Shown: positions 43,039 to 54,350, counted from the stretch's first letter. The stretch: 64,000 bases of DNA from Anadara kagoshimensis (GCA_021292105.1 CM037867.1:39930843-39994842), one strand, 5' to 3'. Notes: generated by a model not told the origin, from the letters alone. Translations and numbers: made by a program.

Positions 43039-43716
43039 AGGCAAACAACATTGACCTGTCCGCTTGACCTTTTTTTTAATATTCAATATGGACGAGTACA
43101 TTTAAGTAATAGGAATCACGCGTTTATATTTCGTCTACATGATGTGAACACTAAATATGGGCCATGTGTATATGTATTAACTGCGATTCCCAACGCTACC
43201 CATGTATAAGATTGACTCTCCCTAGTCCGACTAATCAGCCCACTAAACGCGAATTGGTAATGTAAATAAACATCACCATGTGCTTTCTAAAGATAGAACA
43301 TCTTGTTTCACCATCCAAATGCAACGTGCAATCTGATTGGTCAATGCAGATTAGTAATGTCTTCACGATGCGAAAGTGACAGAGAGCTAGAGACATCAGA
43401 AAAGCTTGTATTTCTACCGATATTGATGGATTTTAATTAAAAGTTAAGTATGGATCGGTAGAATAATGTCTTAGGAAGTGTTCCATGTTGCTATCAAGAG
43501 CGAGGTAAGGAAATACTGGAAGTTATCGACGCATGTTTTCGTTTCTGCCGTTTTCGCCAGAAATTTTAAGAATTCAATAATGGAAGCTGTCAGACTACAA
43601 ACCCCCAAAAAGTCAAAAAATAAATTGGGGGTTAAGTGGGCTGATTAGTCGGACTAGACTCTCCAATATCTATATTCCTATGAAAGGTCAAACAGACAGG
43701 TCAATGTTGTTTACCT
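43039..43716. mobile_element. MITE-like element T1 copy interrupted by a younger element
   Basis: Left GGCAAACAACATTGACCTGT-CCGCTTGACCT and right TGAAAGGTCAAACAGACAGG-TCAATGTTGTTTACCT match T1 at 10970-11228. Removing the inner element (43222-43657) leaves about 240 bp, the normal T1 size. Confidence 0.85.
43222..43657. mobile_element. Nested inverted-repeat element T4 with 7-bp target duplication
   Basis: Perfect or near-perfect 27-bp ends: CTAGTCCGACTAATCAGCCC... at left and its reverse complement ...GGGCTGATTAGTCGGACTAG at right. ACTCTCC lies directly outside both (43215-43221 and 43658-43664), 8 bases if the shared G is counted. 436 bp; no ORF. High end identity suggests a young insertion. 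Superfamily uncertain, hAT possible. Confidence 0.88.
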
Positions 43717-43747
43717 ACACAATAATTATATGTATTAAACATTGTTT

Positions 43748-43935
43748 ACTTACCTCCCCTTAAACCACCTCGGTCGCTCAGTGGCAGAACGTCCACCTCG
43801 AGACCTAGAAGTCGTTGGTCCTTACCCCGTCCGAGATATCGACTGGTTTACCCGGTGTCAGTATAATGTGACTGGGGGAGTGGTATTCTTGTCTGCGACA
43901 AACTAACTGTGAATTAACATCTTTATCTCGCAATG
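43748..43935 (+). mobile_element. SINE-B copy
   Basis: Head CTCGGTCGCTCAGTGGCAGA with a weak B box, then CGACTGGTTTACCCGGTGTC, AGTATAATGTGACTGGGGGA. Matches 39882-40145. Confidence 0.7.
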
Positions 43936-44045
43936 AGTGAACTCTAATACAAGACCATAAAACAGATTAGCAGATCTTAGACTAATCCCGGGGGATTATT
44001 GCCAGTTAACTTGATCTCGCCACAAACAGCTAATACATTACTGAT

Positions 44046-45066
44046 TTGATGTTAAACAATATTACAACACCACCACCACCACCACCACCACGAACAACAC
44101 CACCACCACAACGAACACCAGCACGAACAACACCACCATCGCCACTACCAACAACGCCACCAATAATAGCAACAACATCACTATAACCACCACCACCACC
44201 ACCACCACCACCACCACCACACAACAACACTACTACTAAGAACAGACCATCCACTCACCAGCACCACCAGTACAACCACCACCACCGCCATTAACAATAA
44301 CAACAAAAACAACACAACCATGAACAACACACCATCCACAATACCACCACCAACATCAACAAAACACCAACAAAAACACTAGCACCAGTCCAAACAGCAC
44401 AGCCACCAACAACAACACCAAGAACATAAAAACAACACTCCCAAGAACATATAAAACAACACCACCCCAAACAGCATCGCCACCACCAACAACACCAAGA
44501 ACATAAAAACAACACTCCCAAGAACATATAAAACAACGCCACCCCAAACAGCACCGCCACCAACAACAACACCAAGAACATAAAACAACACTCCCAAGAA
44601 CATAAAAACAACACCAACAAGAACATCACCACCACCACCACCAACAACAACAACACCAACAAAACACTAACAACAACAACAACACCAAGAACATAAAAAC
44701 AACACTAACAAGAACATCACCACCACCAACAACAACACCAACAACACCGCCAGCACCAAAACAACAACACAAACAAAAACAATAAAACCACCACCACCAA
44801 CAATAACACAACCACAAACAGCACCATCACCACCACACCACTAAGAACACCACCACCACCACCAACAGCACCGCCAGCAATAACACCACCATCATCAACA
44901 CCACCACCTGATTATAGTTTCGCTTGCGATTGTCACGCATTTTAGCTTTCTTGTTTCTAACGACATCACCACTAAGAACATTAAGAAAACCACCACCACC
45001 AATAACACCACCGCCACCAATAAACCAACGACACCACCACCATCAACAACAACAACAACAACAACA
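44046..45066. repeat. CAC/CAA-rich trinucleotide satellite
   Basis: Long CCA/ACC and AAC runs with interruptions such as CACCAAGAACATAAAAACAA, CACTCCCAAGAACATATAAA, repeated as about 70-bp blocks at 44405-44600. A non-repeat gap lies at about 44905-44965. Minus-strand frames of up to 123 codons here are Gly/Val/Cys-rich artefacts. Confidence 0.95.
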
Positions 45067-45169
45067 ATGACCTACCTCCCATAATGAACAGTTCCATTTA
45101 TCATCTACATTCCAAACGCTGTTTATCAAATGCTGTAACATAAACACAACTCAAAATTAATCATAACGC

Positions 45170-46200
45170 TAATAGCTCTTTCTCAAAGTTTTCAATGCGA
45201 AAAGTGTATTGCTGTTTTTTTGGGGGAAATTTTTCGCGTAACTTAATTTTCGCGAATACGGGCATTTCATAATGGTAATAATTTTATTTAATGCGACAAG
45301 TGTATTGTTGTTAATAGGGAATTTTTCGCGTAACTTAATTTTAATGCATTTCAAAATTATTCATAACGCTAAGGCTTTCTCAAAGTTTTCAATGCGAAAA
45401 GTGTATTGCTGTTTTTTGGGGGAAATTTTTCGCGTAACTTAATTTTCGCGAATACGGGCATTTCATAATGGTAATAATTTTATTTAATGCGACAAGTGTA
45501 TTGTTGTTAATAGGGAATTTTTCGCGTAACTTGATTTTAATTCATTTCGAAATTATTCATAACGCTAAGGCTTTTCAAAGTTTTCAATGCGACAAGTGTA
45601 TTGCTGTTTATTTGGGAAAATTTTCGCGCCACTTAATTTTCGCGAATACGGGCATTTCATAATGCTAATACTTTTTCAATTCGACAAGTATATTGCTGTT
45701 CATCGAGAAACTTTTCGCGAATACGGGCATTTTATAACCCTTACACATATTCAATGCGACAAGTGTATTGCTGTTCATCGGAAAACTTTCTCGTCACGTA
45801 ATTTTCGCGAATACGGGCATTTTATAATGCTAATACTTTTTCAATGCGACAAGTGTATTGCTGTTCATCGAGAAACTTTTTGCGAATACGGACATTTTAT
45901 AACTCTAACACCTTTTCAATGCGACAAGTGTATTGCTGTTCATCGGAAAACTTAATTGTCGACATTTTATTATGATAATACTTTTTCAATGCGACAAGTG
46001 TATTGCTTTTAATTGGGAAAATTTTCGCGTCAATTAATTTTCGCGAATACGGGGATTTCATAATGCGAATACTTTTTCTATGCAACAAGTGTATTGCTGT
46101 TAATTGGGACATTTTTGCGTCAATTAATTTTCGCGAATTCGGACATTTTATAATGCTAATAGTTTTTCAATGCGACAAGTGCATTGTTGCAAATTTTTCA
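45170..46200 (+). repeat. Tandem array, about 80-100 bp unit, roughly 11 copies
   Basis: Each unit: TTCAATGCGACAAGTGTATT, GCTGTT with ATTGGGAAA, TTTTCGCG, TAATTTTCGCGAATACGGGC, ATTTCATAATGCTAATA. The first part has a two-unit (about 190 bp) higher period. Most units carry the palindrome TTCGCGAA, so CpG is locally high. No coding function. Confidence 0.9.
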
Positions 46201-46589
46201 TTTCACGTTTCACGACGACAAGGAAACAGGAACACACAAATAGCGATCGAAAAGTTCAGATGACTTGCATATTGCAGTGGTGACAGACAGTTAACTAATC
46301 CATCATTTACATATAATTCAAAATTAAGAATTCTAACATGACCCGCGTGTTCCTTCACATGGAACATGAAGAGACACAGACGTGGTATAACAAACGATAT
46401 ACCCATACTTGTTCCGTTTTAATGGCGTACTCCCTAGCTTATCATATGACGTTTTGCTTTTTTTCCGCGAACAATGGTTGTGACGTAATTTTCATAAATG
46501 CCGATTATGTAAAATATCGGACATCTTGTATTTTATTTATTCGTTTATGTCAATATTGACTAAAATCTTTCCCAACGCAACTTAAGTTT

Positions 46590-46599
<10 letters not shown>

Positions 46600-46620
<21 letters not shown>

Positions 46621-46960
46621 CGCGTTCGCCCGTCTGTTAATCCACAAGTTTTCCGCACTTATTTCGCAAATGCTTGCAGATATTGATTTTGGTATGCAAC
46701 ACAAGTCTACCATAATGAGTTTCATGTTTATATTTCGTTCCACTTTGATGATTTTTACTGAAATTTTGGTATTTGATAATTATACTGCGCCGACAGTATT
46801 CTACACTTTTTTCTCAAATGCTTGCAGATATTGAACCTATATTTGGTACGTGAGTTTACTACATTAAGTTACAAATTAAGTTCACGTTTCATTCTGCTAT
46901 ACTGATTTTTACGTTTTTACGGCAATGGCAGCCCTTGCATTTGGTCCAGTTTGTTGGAAC
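46600..46960 (+). repeat. Decayed repeat related to 39340-39560
   Basis: CGTCCGTCCGCGTTCGCCCG at the left, then two rounds of CTTATTTCGCAAATGCTTGC-AGATATTGA and GGTATGCAACACAAGTCTAC. 46200-46600 and 46960-47220 show nothing. Confidence 0.5.
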
Positions 46961-47230
46961 ATGGGGTATGTGAGCTCGGTTCTTTCATTGTTTTAACTGA
47001 ACTACTTTTTGCATGTTCTACATGACTGAACAGAAGCTACGTTGTTGCGGAACTATTAAGCATCAATTTTTGCGTAGCAATATGATTGTAGTATTAATCC
47101 CATTGCTGTCCATTTTAAATCCGAGATGCTGAAAAATACATAGAAAATAATTCCATCGGTTAAGTTGCAAGATCGCAGCGTAATGCTTTAGCTTAGTAGG
47201 ATATGACAATTGCATAATTTATAAAGATAG

Positions 47231-47335
47231 GACAATTTGAAGGATTGCCTCTCCCCAGAACTTCCGGTGGAGGAAGAGGTTAATGTTACCGATATGCTGT
47301 CGCAGTCTGATTCGCCTCCGGTGAAATCTTCCCAG
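47231..47335 (+). CDS. Isolated exon-like segment, acidic Ser/Pro-rich, unassigned
   Basis: 35 codons open between tag|GAC and TCCCAG|GTAATA, phase 0 at both ends: starts DNLKDCLSPELPVEEEVNVT, ends SDSPPVKSSQ. A better acceptor, CTCTCCCCAG|AAC, would start it at 47254. It has higher GC than its flanks and coding-like codon choice. No neighbouring exon on the plus strand could be found. It might be an exon of a host gene running out of view, or a relic of a transposase-derived protein linker. Weak. Confidence 0.25.
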
Positions 47336-47931
47336 GTAATATGTGCCGGAACCCAATATTGTCTCTTGTTTATATATACGATAACAACCAAGATGACGTC
47401 CATGCATGTTATTTTTCCCCGGCATTTGTGCAAAACTAAGCTGTAAGAGCGTCACGTCGGCCACATCGTCATGTTTGGTACCCGGCCATTGATCCCGACA
47501 TCGAACACTTCCTAAGAGGGTTGTTCCGCTTGTCGGGAAATCGGTCACTTATCACTCAACTTTACTCCCGGGAATTTCCCAATAAGCTTTAAGAACGCAT
47601 TTAAGCCTATGTAGATTCTATCCGTTTTATCGGTTTTCTAGTGACCATCGACGCGTTTTCAAAATAATTCGAATTTTCGTGATGTGCAACATTTCCGGCA
47701 AAGTCTTGCAACCATTTTTGTCAGAAATGGTACTGCATCAACAAATAAAACCAAAACCAAGGACATGATTTTCGCGTGACGGAAGTAATCATATAAAAGT
47801 CAAACGCATGGTTAAATACGTCATTTCTAACACCTTGAATTTATAGCACTCACTACGGGGTATAATAATTATTTTTATTTAAGATATAAACAACCTTGTA
47901 ATATATTCTTCCGCATGTGAACTCCGGGACG

Positions 47932-48112
47932 TGTATTATTCGACGATATACACGGATAAATTGATTATTTCTTAATTATTCTCCGTAGAGAGTGTTATTA
48001 AGTCAAGGTTTTAGTAATGACGCTTTGCCACCGAGTGATATATTTGCCGCCTGTCAACGACGGCCCGTGTGTTATTCGACGATATACCATGGGTAAATGT
48101 TGATCATTTCAA
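47932..48112 (+). repeat. Short direct repeat (TATTCGACGATATACAC)
   Basis: CGTGTATTATTCGACGATAT at about 47932-47972 recurs at 48067-48111 with the following AATTGATTATTTC / TGTTGATCATTTC. Confidence 0.6.
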
Positions 48113-48471
48113 TTCTAACATGACTTAGATAAAAAGAATTGAAATAAACATTGCGAACTCTTTCTTCGGAAGTACATTTTACTATCTATTTGCAAAAAGG
48201 TCCATTGAAACAACTCGGTTGTTCAAATTACCGCCATTGAAAAATGAATTATTCGTCACAACCATTGTTCGCAACACATAGCATGACGTCATAAGATAAG
48301 CAAGGGAGTGCGTCATTAAAATGGAACAGCGATGAGTATATCATTTGTTAAAGCACAACTGGCTTCTTCATGTTTCATATTAAGGGAAATGCAAGTCATG
48401 TTAGAATGAGTAATTTCGTATTACTTTTCAGTTTTAAATCTGATTTTATCAATGTTTTTCAAATCTTAAAA

Positions 48472-48496
48472 AGTAAGTAAGTAAGAATGTAAGAGA

Positions 48497-48543
<47 letters not shown>

Positions 48544-49051
48544 GAAGTAAGAGTAAGTAAGTATGTAAGTAAGAAAGTAAGCAAGTAAGAAAGTAAGAAA
48601 GTAAGTAAGTAAGTAAATAAGTGAGTAAGAAAGTAAGTGAGTAAGAAAGAAAGTAAGTAAGTCAGTAAGTAAGTAAGTAAGTAAGTAAGTGAATAAGTAA
48701 GTAAGAAAGTAAGTGAGTAAGAAAGAAAGTAAGTAAGTCAGTAAGTAAGTAAGTAAGTAAGTAAATAAGTGAGTAAGAAAGTAAGTGAGTAAGAAAGAAA
48801 GTAAGTAAGTCAGTAAGTAAGTAAGTAAGTAAGTAAGTAAATAAGTGAGTAAGAAAGTAAGTGAGTAAGAAAGAAAGTAAGTAAGTCAGTAAGTAAGTAA
48901 GTAAGTAAGTAAGTGAATAAGTAAGTAAGAAAGTAAGTAAGTAAAAGTAAGTAAATAAGTAAGTAAGACAGTAAGTAAGTAAGTAAGGAAGTAAGAGTAA
49001 GTAAGTATGTAAGTAAGTAAGTAAATAAGTAAGTAAATAAGTAAGTAGTAC

Positions 49052-49109
<58 letters not shown>

Positions 49110-49250
49110 TAAGTAAGTAAATAAGTAAGTAAGACAGTAAGTAAGTAAGTAAGTAAATAAGTAAGTAAATAAGTAAGTAAGTACGTAAGTAAATAAGTAA
49201 GTAAGAAAGTAAGTAAGTAAGTAATTAAGTAAGTAAGTAAGTAAGTAGGT
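48472..49250 (+). repeat. (GTAA)n microsatellite, about 780 bp
   Basis: Nearly uninterrupted GTAA units with point variants (GAAA, GTGA, CAGT). Variant blocks such as GAAAGTAAGTGAGTAAGAAA recur about every 106 bp, showing block duplication. Confidence 0.97.
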
Positions 49251-49418
49251 GGTTAAAAAGCTTTGTGAAGACTGTACTTACCCAGAAGAAATCCATTTTA
49301 AGATGTCAATAGCTTCTTAAGAAATGGCTCTAAAAAATATAGAAAAAACAAAATTAAAATTGTGTATTGAATAAATATTACTGGTAGTTATGGTTCTCAA
49401 TACTGTTTGTCGAGTTGT

Positions 49419-49665
49419 ATGATTCGTTACCACATGATCACGTGACCTGTCATCGCTGGGTAATACCTCGGTAAAGGAGTTGTCCGATTGGTCGGGTTAT
49501 TGATCACACGACCTGTCATCGCCGGGTAATAAATCGAGTTGTCCGATCACACGACCTGTCATCGCCCGGTAATAAACCGAGTTGTTCGATTGGTCGGCTT
49601 ATTGATCACATGACATGTAATCGTTTGGTAGTTACCTTGGTGACCGAGTTGCGTTGCCTGATTCG
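49419..49665 (+). repeat. Tandem repeat, about 50-75 bp x 4, with E-box-like cores
   Basis: Unit: GATCACGTGACCTGTCATCG, CGGGTAATAAACCGAGTTGT, CCGATTGGTCGG. The first copy has the perfect palindrome TCACGTGA; later ones are changed to TCACACGA or TCACATGA. Confidence 0.8.
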
Positions 49666-50106
49666 TAGATTAACAGATCAAGCTGGTTTACATTTTATGT
49701 CATCAAATTTGATAAAGATTTGAGACAAAATTTCTCAAAACAATTTTGATAAGAAGAAGACTGAGAACAAATTAAAGAGGTTAACTCTAGTGAATATCTA
49801 ATACTCTGTTTTGATGTCATAATCAAACCTACCATACGAACAGATTGACGTTAACTTATTTCATCGTGAAAAATCAAAATAATTTCTGTGTTGGTGATTT
49901 AATTTTAACTTTAACAAAAAATTTAATTTTATCATTTATTCATACATTTTCGTTCGATTTATTGAGGATTGGCACGAATGAGGACTGCGCACGGGTGTCG
50001 TACTTCGCTGTGCACCGTGTGCAAAGAATTAATGCTGAAGCAAATATGTGCGTTTCATTAAGTATCAGCTGTACTTTACACGAATATAAAAATGAGTAGA
50101 GAATAC

Positions 50107-50284
50107 AATGAAATCTGTCTATAAAAGACACCAAAGGGAACCAGTAAAAGTAGTCTTTGTGGGCAGGTGGCTTTTATATACAGGTTCAGATAACATAAAT
50201 AAAGAATAATTGGGAGCAATTTTACTGGCGTTTATAAGCAGGTGACCCTTATATAAAGGTGGACTTTAAGACAGGTTGGACTGT
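50107..50284 (-). repeat. Interspersed repeat family C copy
   Basis: Reverse copy: AATCTGTCTATAAAAGACAC, CTTTTATATACAGGTTCAGA, CTTTAAGACAGGTTGGACTG. Confidence 0.8.
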
Positions 50285-50511
50285 ATCTTCATTTTAGACA
50301 AAGGAAATTTATTGAAATAATACTTTACAAAAAAACGAATTACTTGTTATAGAATAATAATTGCGAATGATAATACAAAATACCAATATGAAAATACAAA
50401 ATAACAATTGCGAAAATACGAAATAGCTCTTTCTTATTTTATAAATTATGAAATTATCAATTATCATTATACGAAATACTATTTACACACATTTTATACA
50501 AATATGTCATG

Positions 50512-50908
50512 TGCTGATTTTGATTTTTTTTATTAAAATAATGCATTCAAAATCAGCTGTCATGTGCTAAAAAAAACACCATTATATAATGCAAATACAC
50601 ATGTATGTAATGATGATCTTTAAAAATCCTTAAAGCCGCCTTAAAGATCCTTAAAATTTCAGTTCCATCAAGGATCTTTAATAAAAATTCAAAAATCAGC
50701 ACATTACATATTTGTTTAGAGACCTTAAAGAGTAATTAAAGATCCTTAAAGATGGTAGTGCTTTAAGACGGCTTTTAGGGGGCTTTAAGGATCTTTAAGG
50801 ACAACTTTAAGGATCTTTAAGGATTCCTTAAAGAGCCTTAAAGGAGGAGTTGATCTTGTGTTTGAATGCATTATTTTATTAAAAATTTAAAATCAGCACA
50901 TGACATAT
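50512..50908. mobile_element. Inverted-repeat element with AAGGATCTTTA-rich palindromic core
   Basis: Ends of about 48 bp: ATATGTCATGTGCTGATTTT ... AAAATAATGCATTCAAA at left; the complement TTTGAATGCATTATTTTATT ... AATCAGCACATGACATAT at right. The core holds about ten copies of CTTTAAGGATC or its complement in both orientations, so the inside is a nest of small hairpins. No ORF. Confidence 0.8.
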
Positions 50909-51231
50909 ATGTTACCGTACGGGCTCTGTAGATTTTACGAACCATTTATGCTACCAAAGTAGCTTAATTCCCTAAAAAGTTAAAATTCACCCCATCCAAC
51001 GAAAAATATATTGAACTGCCCAAGTGGTCTAAAGCACACTTAATGATCGCATTGCCTATCTTTGCCCGAGGAAATCCAAGTGCCAGAAAGTTGGCCAGTT
51101 TGCTTGCTTAAGTTCGAAGGTATCTCTGGGCATTCCGGTTTTAATTTCTCCACCAACCGTGAACTTATTTGCTCGATGTCAGTGAAATGCTTGGCGTAAA
51201 GCACCATTCGTAAAATAAAATAACATTAAAT

Positions 51232-51405
51232 ACATTAAACCTGTCTATAAAGGCCACGAGAAGGAACCAATAAAAATGATTTTATCGACAGGAGGATCTT
51301 ATATACAGGTTCAAATGATATTTATCAAGAGCAATTTGGATAAAATTTTACTGGCCTTTCACAGCAGGTGGTCCTTACATAGAGACTATCCTAAAGACAT
51401 GTTTG
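51232..51405 (-). repeat. Interspersed repeat family C copy
   Basis: AACCTGTCTATAAAGGCCAC, TATATACAGGTTCAAATGAT, AGACTATCCTAAAGACATGT. Confidence 0.75.
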
Positions 51406-51724
51406 GATATATAAACAGCTGTTTGAAATGCGATGTATCATTTTTATTTCCAACATATAGAACACCGGATCGGAACACCTGTTCCAATCCTGTGGGATTG
51501 TTAAGCAATTAACACGCTCAAAGTAACTGGCATGGTTGAACGCGTGAAATGTTTTTGAAACCGAAAATTCGATATGCTGAATCACTAATAATTAAAAACA
51601 TGTGTCTATCACACATGTCTATCCAAGTTACAATTTGGTGAAATGCTTTAGTGCGCGAGCAGCCAATTTGCAGAGTTCCGGTTCAGCAGGAGGTTATTCC
51701 CTACACACAACCATTACATATCAC

Positions 51725-51990
51725 ACTAGTTTTATTTTGAAGCACTAGACGACCGTTTCGGAATGCAATTCCTCATTAGTAATGCTTGGAGCAAAACCGA
51801 GAAACTAAAATTTTAAGGGGTTGAAAAATAGCCTTAAGACTAAAATATATTTAACCAAATTCAGCTTATTAAGTAACTACTTTGCTTTAGGGAGTATACT
51901 TTAGTTTTTGTTTTAGGATTTTTCAGATTTTAACTAGCAGCAAATTTAGACAATAGTATATTTCTGGCAAAACAAAATTATTACCAGCAG
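51725..51990 (-). repeat. Interspersed family E copy
   Basis: CACTAGACGACCGTTTCGGA, ATGCAATTCCTCATTAGTAA, TAGCAGCAAATTTAGACAAT, AGTATATTTCTGGC. Confidence 0.8.
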
Positions 51991-52518
51991 AGTTTAATTT
52001 ATAATATGTTTATTACTTATCGCTTATTACTCAGTAGTTACCGTTATCCTTGGTATGTCAAATCTAGATGGACATCGAGACGAAAGAAAGAAATTTCCAA
52101 CTGACAACATGTACTTGCCAACAGTCAATGCACCAAAATCTTTCAAAAACTTGTTACACTGCATTGCGCATTTGGTTGCAAAAGTTTGATAGAGATCGTG
52201 TATTTACAAGACTCTGTTATGCCATTATTTTGTTTCAAATACACACGAACACTCTACCAACTGAGCTCCCTGCATGGGTTCGGAAATCAAGTACAAAGTT
52301 TACAAACGCATGTGTTTTTGCAGAAAATGGTAAAAAAATGAAAATATTGTCAAAATGGCCAGAGGTACTTTTGTTACGACTAATAATGGCGTGAGATTTG
52401 TGACAAAAATTTGACGAACGAACAAAAATATCATATGGATAAAGAAAAAGAAAGAGACTGCGAATTTTGCCATGGCATGTCTTTGAACGGTATTTATCCC
52501 AGTTTAGCCATAAAAGTG

Positions 52519-52548
52519 ATATATCATAGTAGTTTCTACTATGATATA
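52519..52548. repeat. Perfect 13-bp hairpin
   Basis: TATATCATAGTAG pairs with CTACTATGATATA across a three-base loop. Confidence 0.8.
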
Positions 52549-52689
52549 CAATTCATATTGTGAAGAGGATACCCTTTTGTTTGAAATCCGTCCCTTTGGT
52601 ATAGATACTCTTAGTATTTATATCAATTTTGAGCAAACGATGGGAATTATCAGTAACCTAAGCATTTTATTAGAGTGAAAAGAGCAACC

Positions 52690-52890
52690 ATACAGAGTCA
52701 GTATACTTTGTATATTGTTCTGCTAGTTAAAATATGAAAATTCTCAAAAAACTAAGATATAATCTCTCATGCAAAGTATTCGGTTAATTATGTTTTGCTC
52801 CGTTAGGAATTTTTTCAACCCCTTAAAAATAATTGGTGTAACTTTTTTCATCCAAGCACTTTTAATGATTTATTATATTCCGTTATAATA
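52690..52890 (+). repeat. Interspersed family E copy, diverged
   Basis: ATATGAAAATTCTCAAAAAA, CTCTCATGCAAAGTATTCGG, CATCCAAGCACTTTTAATGA. Confidence 0.6.
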
Positions 52891-53099
52891 GTTAACATAA
52901 CAAAATGTTAAAAAGATACAGTGCAGACCTGGCGAAAGGTAAACACTGTGGTTACGAAAAACAATCAAAGCTTTCCTGCCGCGTAGCAGAAGCTGTGGCG
53001 ATATATAACCGATTTGACATTTAATTTTTAGATAATTTACCCATGTGACAAAGCATGTCTTGGTATCATTTACACGATTTCACAGTTATCCTAACCCAC

Positions 53100-53740
53100 G
53101 CTGAACTTGTAAAGTAATGACGTAAATAATGATATTTGAGAAGTAATAAAGTAATAGTCACAAAGTCAATAAACGAAAAATTATGTAAATGGCCTTTCTT
53201 CATAATTAAGAAAGGCTGCATGCTGCGATTCAGGTCAAAGAGTCGTTATCTTCATTTCTTTTTGCATTGCGTTATTTCGCCTTTTCGCATCATATTATTT
53301 TGTAATTCCTTCTTTTCGCATCATGTTATTTCGTGGTTCGTCTTTCCGCATTGAGTTATTTCTTGTTTTCGTTTTTTTCCGCACAACGTTATTTTTTGTT
53401 TTAATTTTTCATTGCTTTATTGTATATACGTCATTCCTCATGGATTTATTCCGTGCTTTCGTTCTTTCTTATTTCCTTTTGTTCGCATGACTTATTTCGT
53501 TGTTTCATCTTTAAGCTTGGCGTTTATTTGTATTTATTCTTTTTTGTATTTTTTCGCCCAGTGTCCTTTCTTATGTTTTTTGTCTTTTTTGTCCTGTTGA
53601 CCTTGATAAGTATTGACGTAAACAATGGTATTTGAAAAGTATAAAAACGTGAAAATGCAATAAACACGTTTTCATAATTAAGAGCGGCTCCATGCTGGCT
53701 TTCAGGTATAGAGAATCGTTATTGAGTTTTCATAAATTTA
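53100..53740 (+). repeat. TTCGCAT minisatellite bracketed by direct repeats
   Basis: Flanks at 53105-53250 and 53600-53735 share ATGACGTAAATAATGATATT-TG, TTTTCATAATTAAGA-like, GGCTGCATGCTG and AGAGTCGTTAT. Between them a degenerate roughly 40-bp repeat (TTCGCATCATGTTATTTCGT) runs from 53265 to 53520. Open frames there are Phe-rich artefacts. Confidence 0.65.
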
Positions 53741-53799
53741 ATTATTTCTTCAGAAAGATGTGCACTGATTATAAGTTTTAAAATTCCTATAAAAAACTA

Positions 53800-54130
53800 A
53801 AACTGAAAATCCCCAAAAACTAAGGTATACTCCCTCATGCAAACTAATTTAACAGCATTAGACGACCGTTTCGCAATACAATTCCTCATCAGAAGTGCTT
53901 GGTTCAAAATTGTGCAATCAAAATTTTTAGGGGGGGGGGGGTTTAAAAATCTGAAGTACCATAATATATGTAACCAAATTAAGCAAAAGAAATACTAAGC
54001 ACGAGGGAGTATACCTTAGATTTTGAGGATTTTCAGATTTGGAAGTGCAGTGAAAATAGACAGTATATTTCTGAAAATACAAAGATATTGCCTACTTGCA
54101 TTATGGTATCCTCGGACATGCTTAGTCCAC
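53800..54130 (-). repeat. Interspersed family E, long copy
   Basis: TTAGACGACCGTTTCGCAAT, ACAATTCCTCATCAGAAGTG, a G-run at 53931-53941, GAGGGAGTATACCTTAGATT, GACAGTATATTTCTGAAAAT, GGTATCCTCGGACATGCTTA. The last part extends beyond most copies and resembles the 3' end of the 30463-30822 ORF. Confidence 0.8.
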
Positions 54131-54164
54131 CAACATATATAACGATCTAGCGATTTGAAGTACA

Positions 54165-54350
54165 TTTTATACCAGTGTTAATTTTACCGCACTAGACGAT
54201 CGAAATGCAATTCCTCACTATTAATGCTCAAAATTGTGTAACCAGAATTTTTAAAGGGGTTGAAAAATATCCAAAGTACCAAACATATATATAACAAAAT
54301 TTGGCTAAGTAAATAGTTTGCATAAGGGAGTATTTTGAGGATTTTAAATG
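54165..54350 (-). repeat. Interspersed family E copy
   Basis: CACTAGACGATCGAAATGCA, ATTCCTCACTATTAATGCTC, AACCAGAATTTTTAAAGGGG; adjacent to the previous copy in the same orientation. Confidence 0.75.

Noticed and set aside
44030-44817. Gly-, Val- and Cys-rich minus-strand proteins
   Set aside because: Pure translations of CAC/CAA trinucleotide repeat.
52068-52394. 108-codon plus-strand ORF
   Set aside because: It includes a SINE-head word (ACTCTACCAACTGAGCT) and shows no domain or splice signals; most likely chance.
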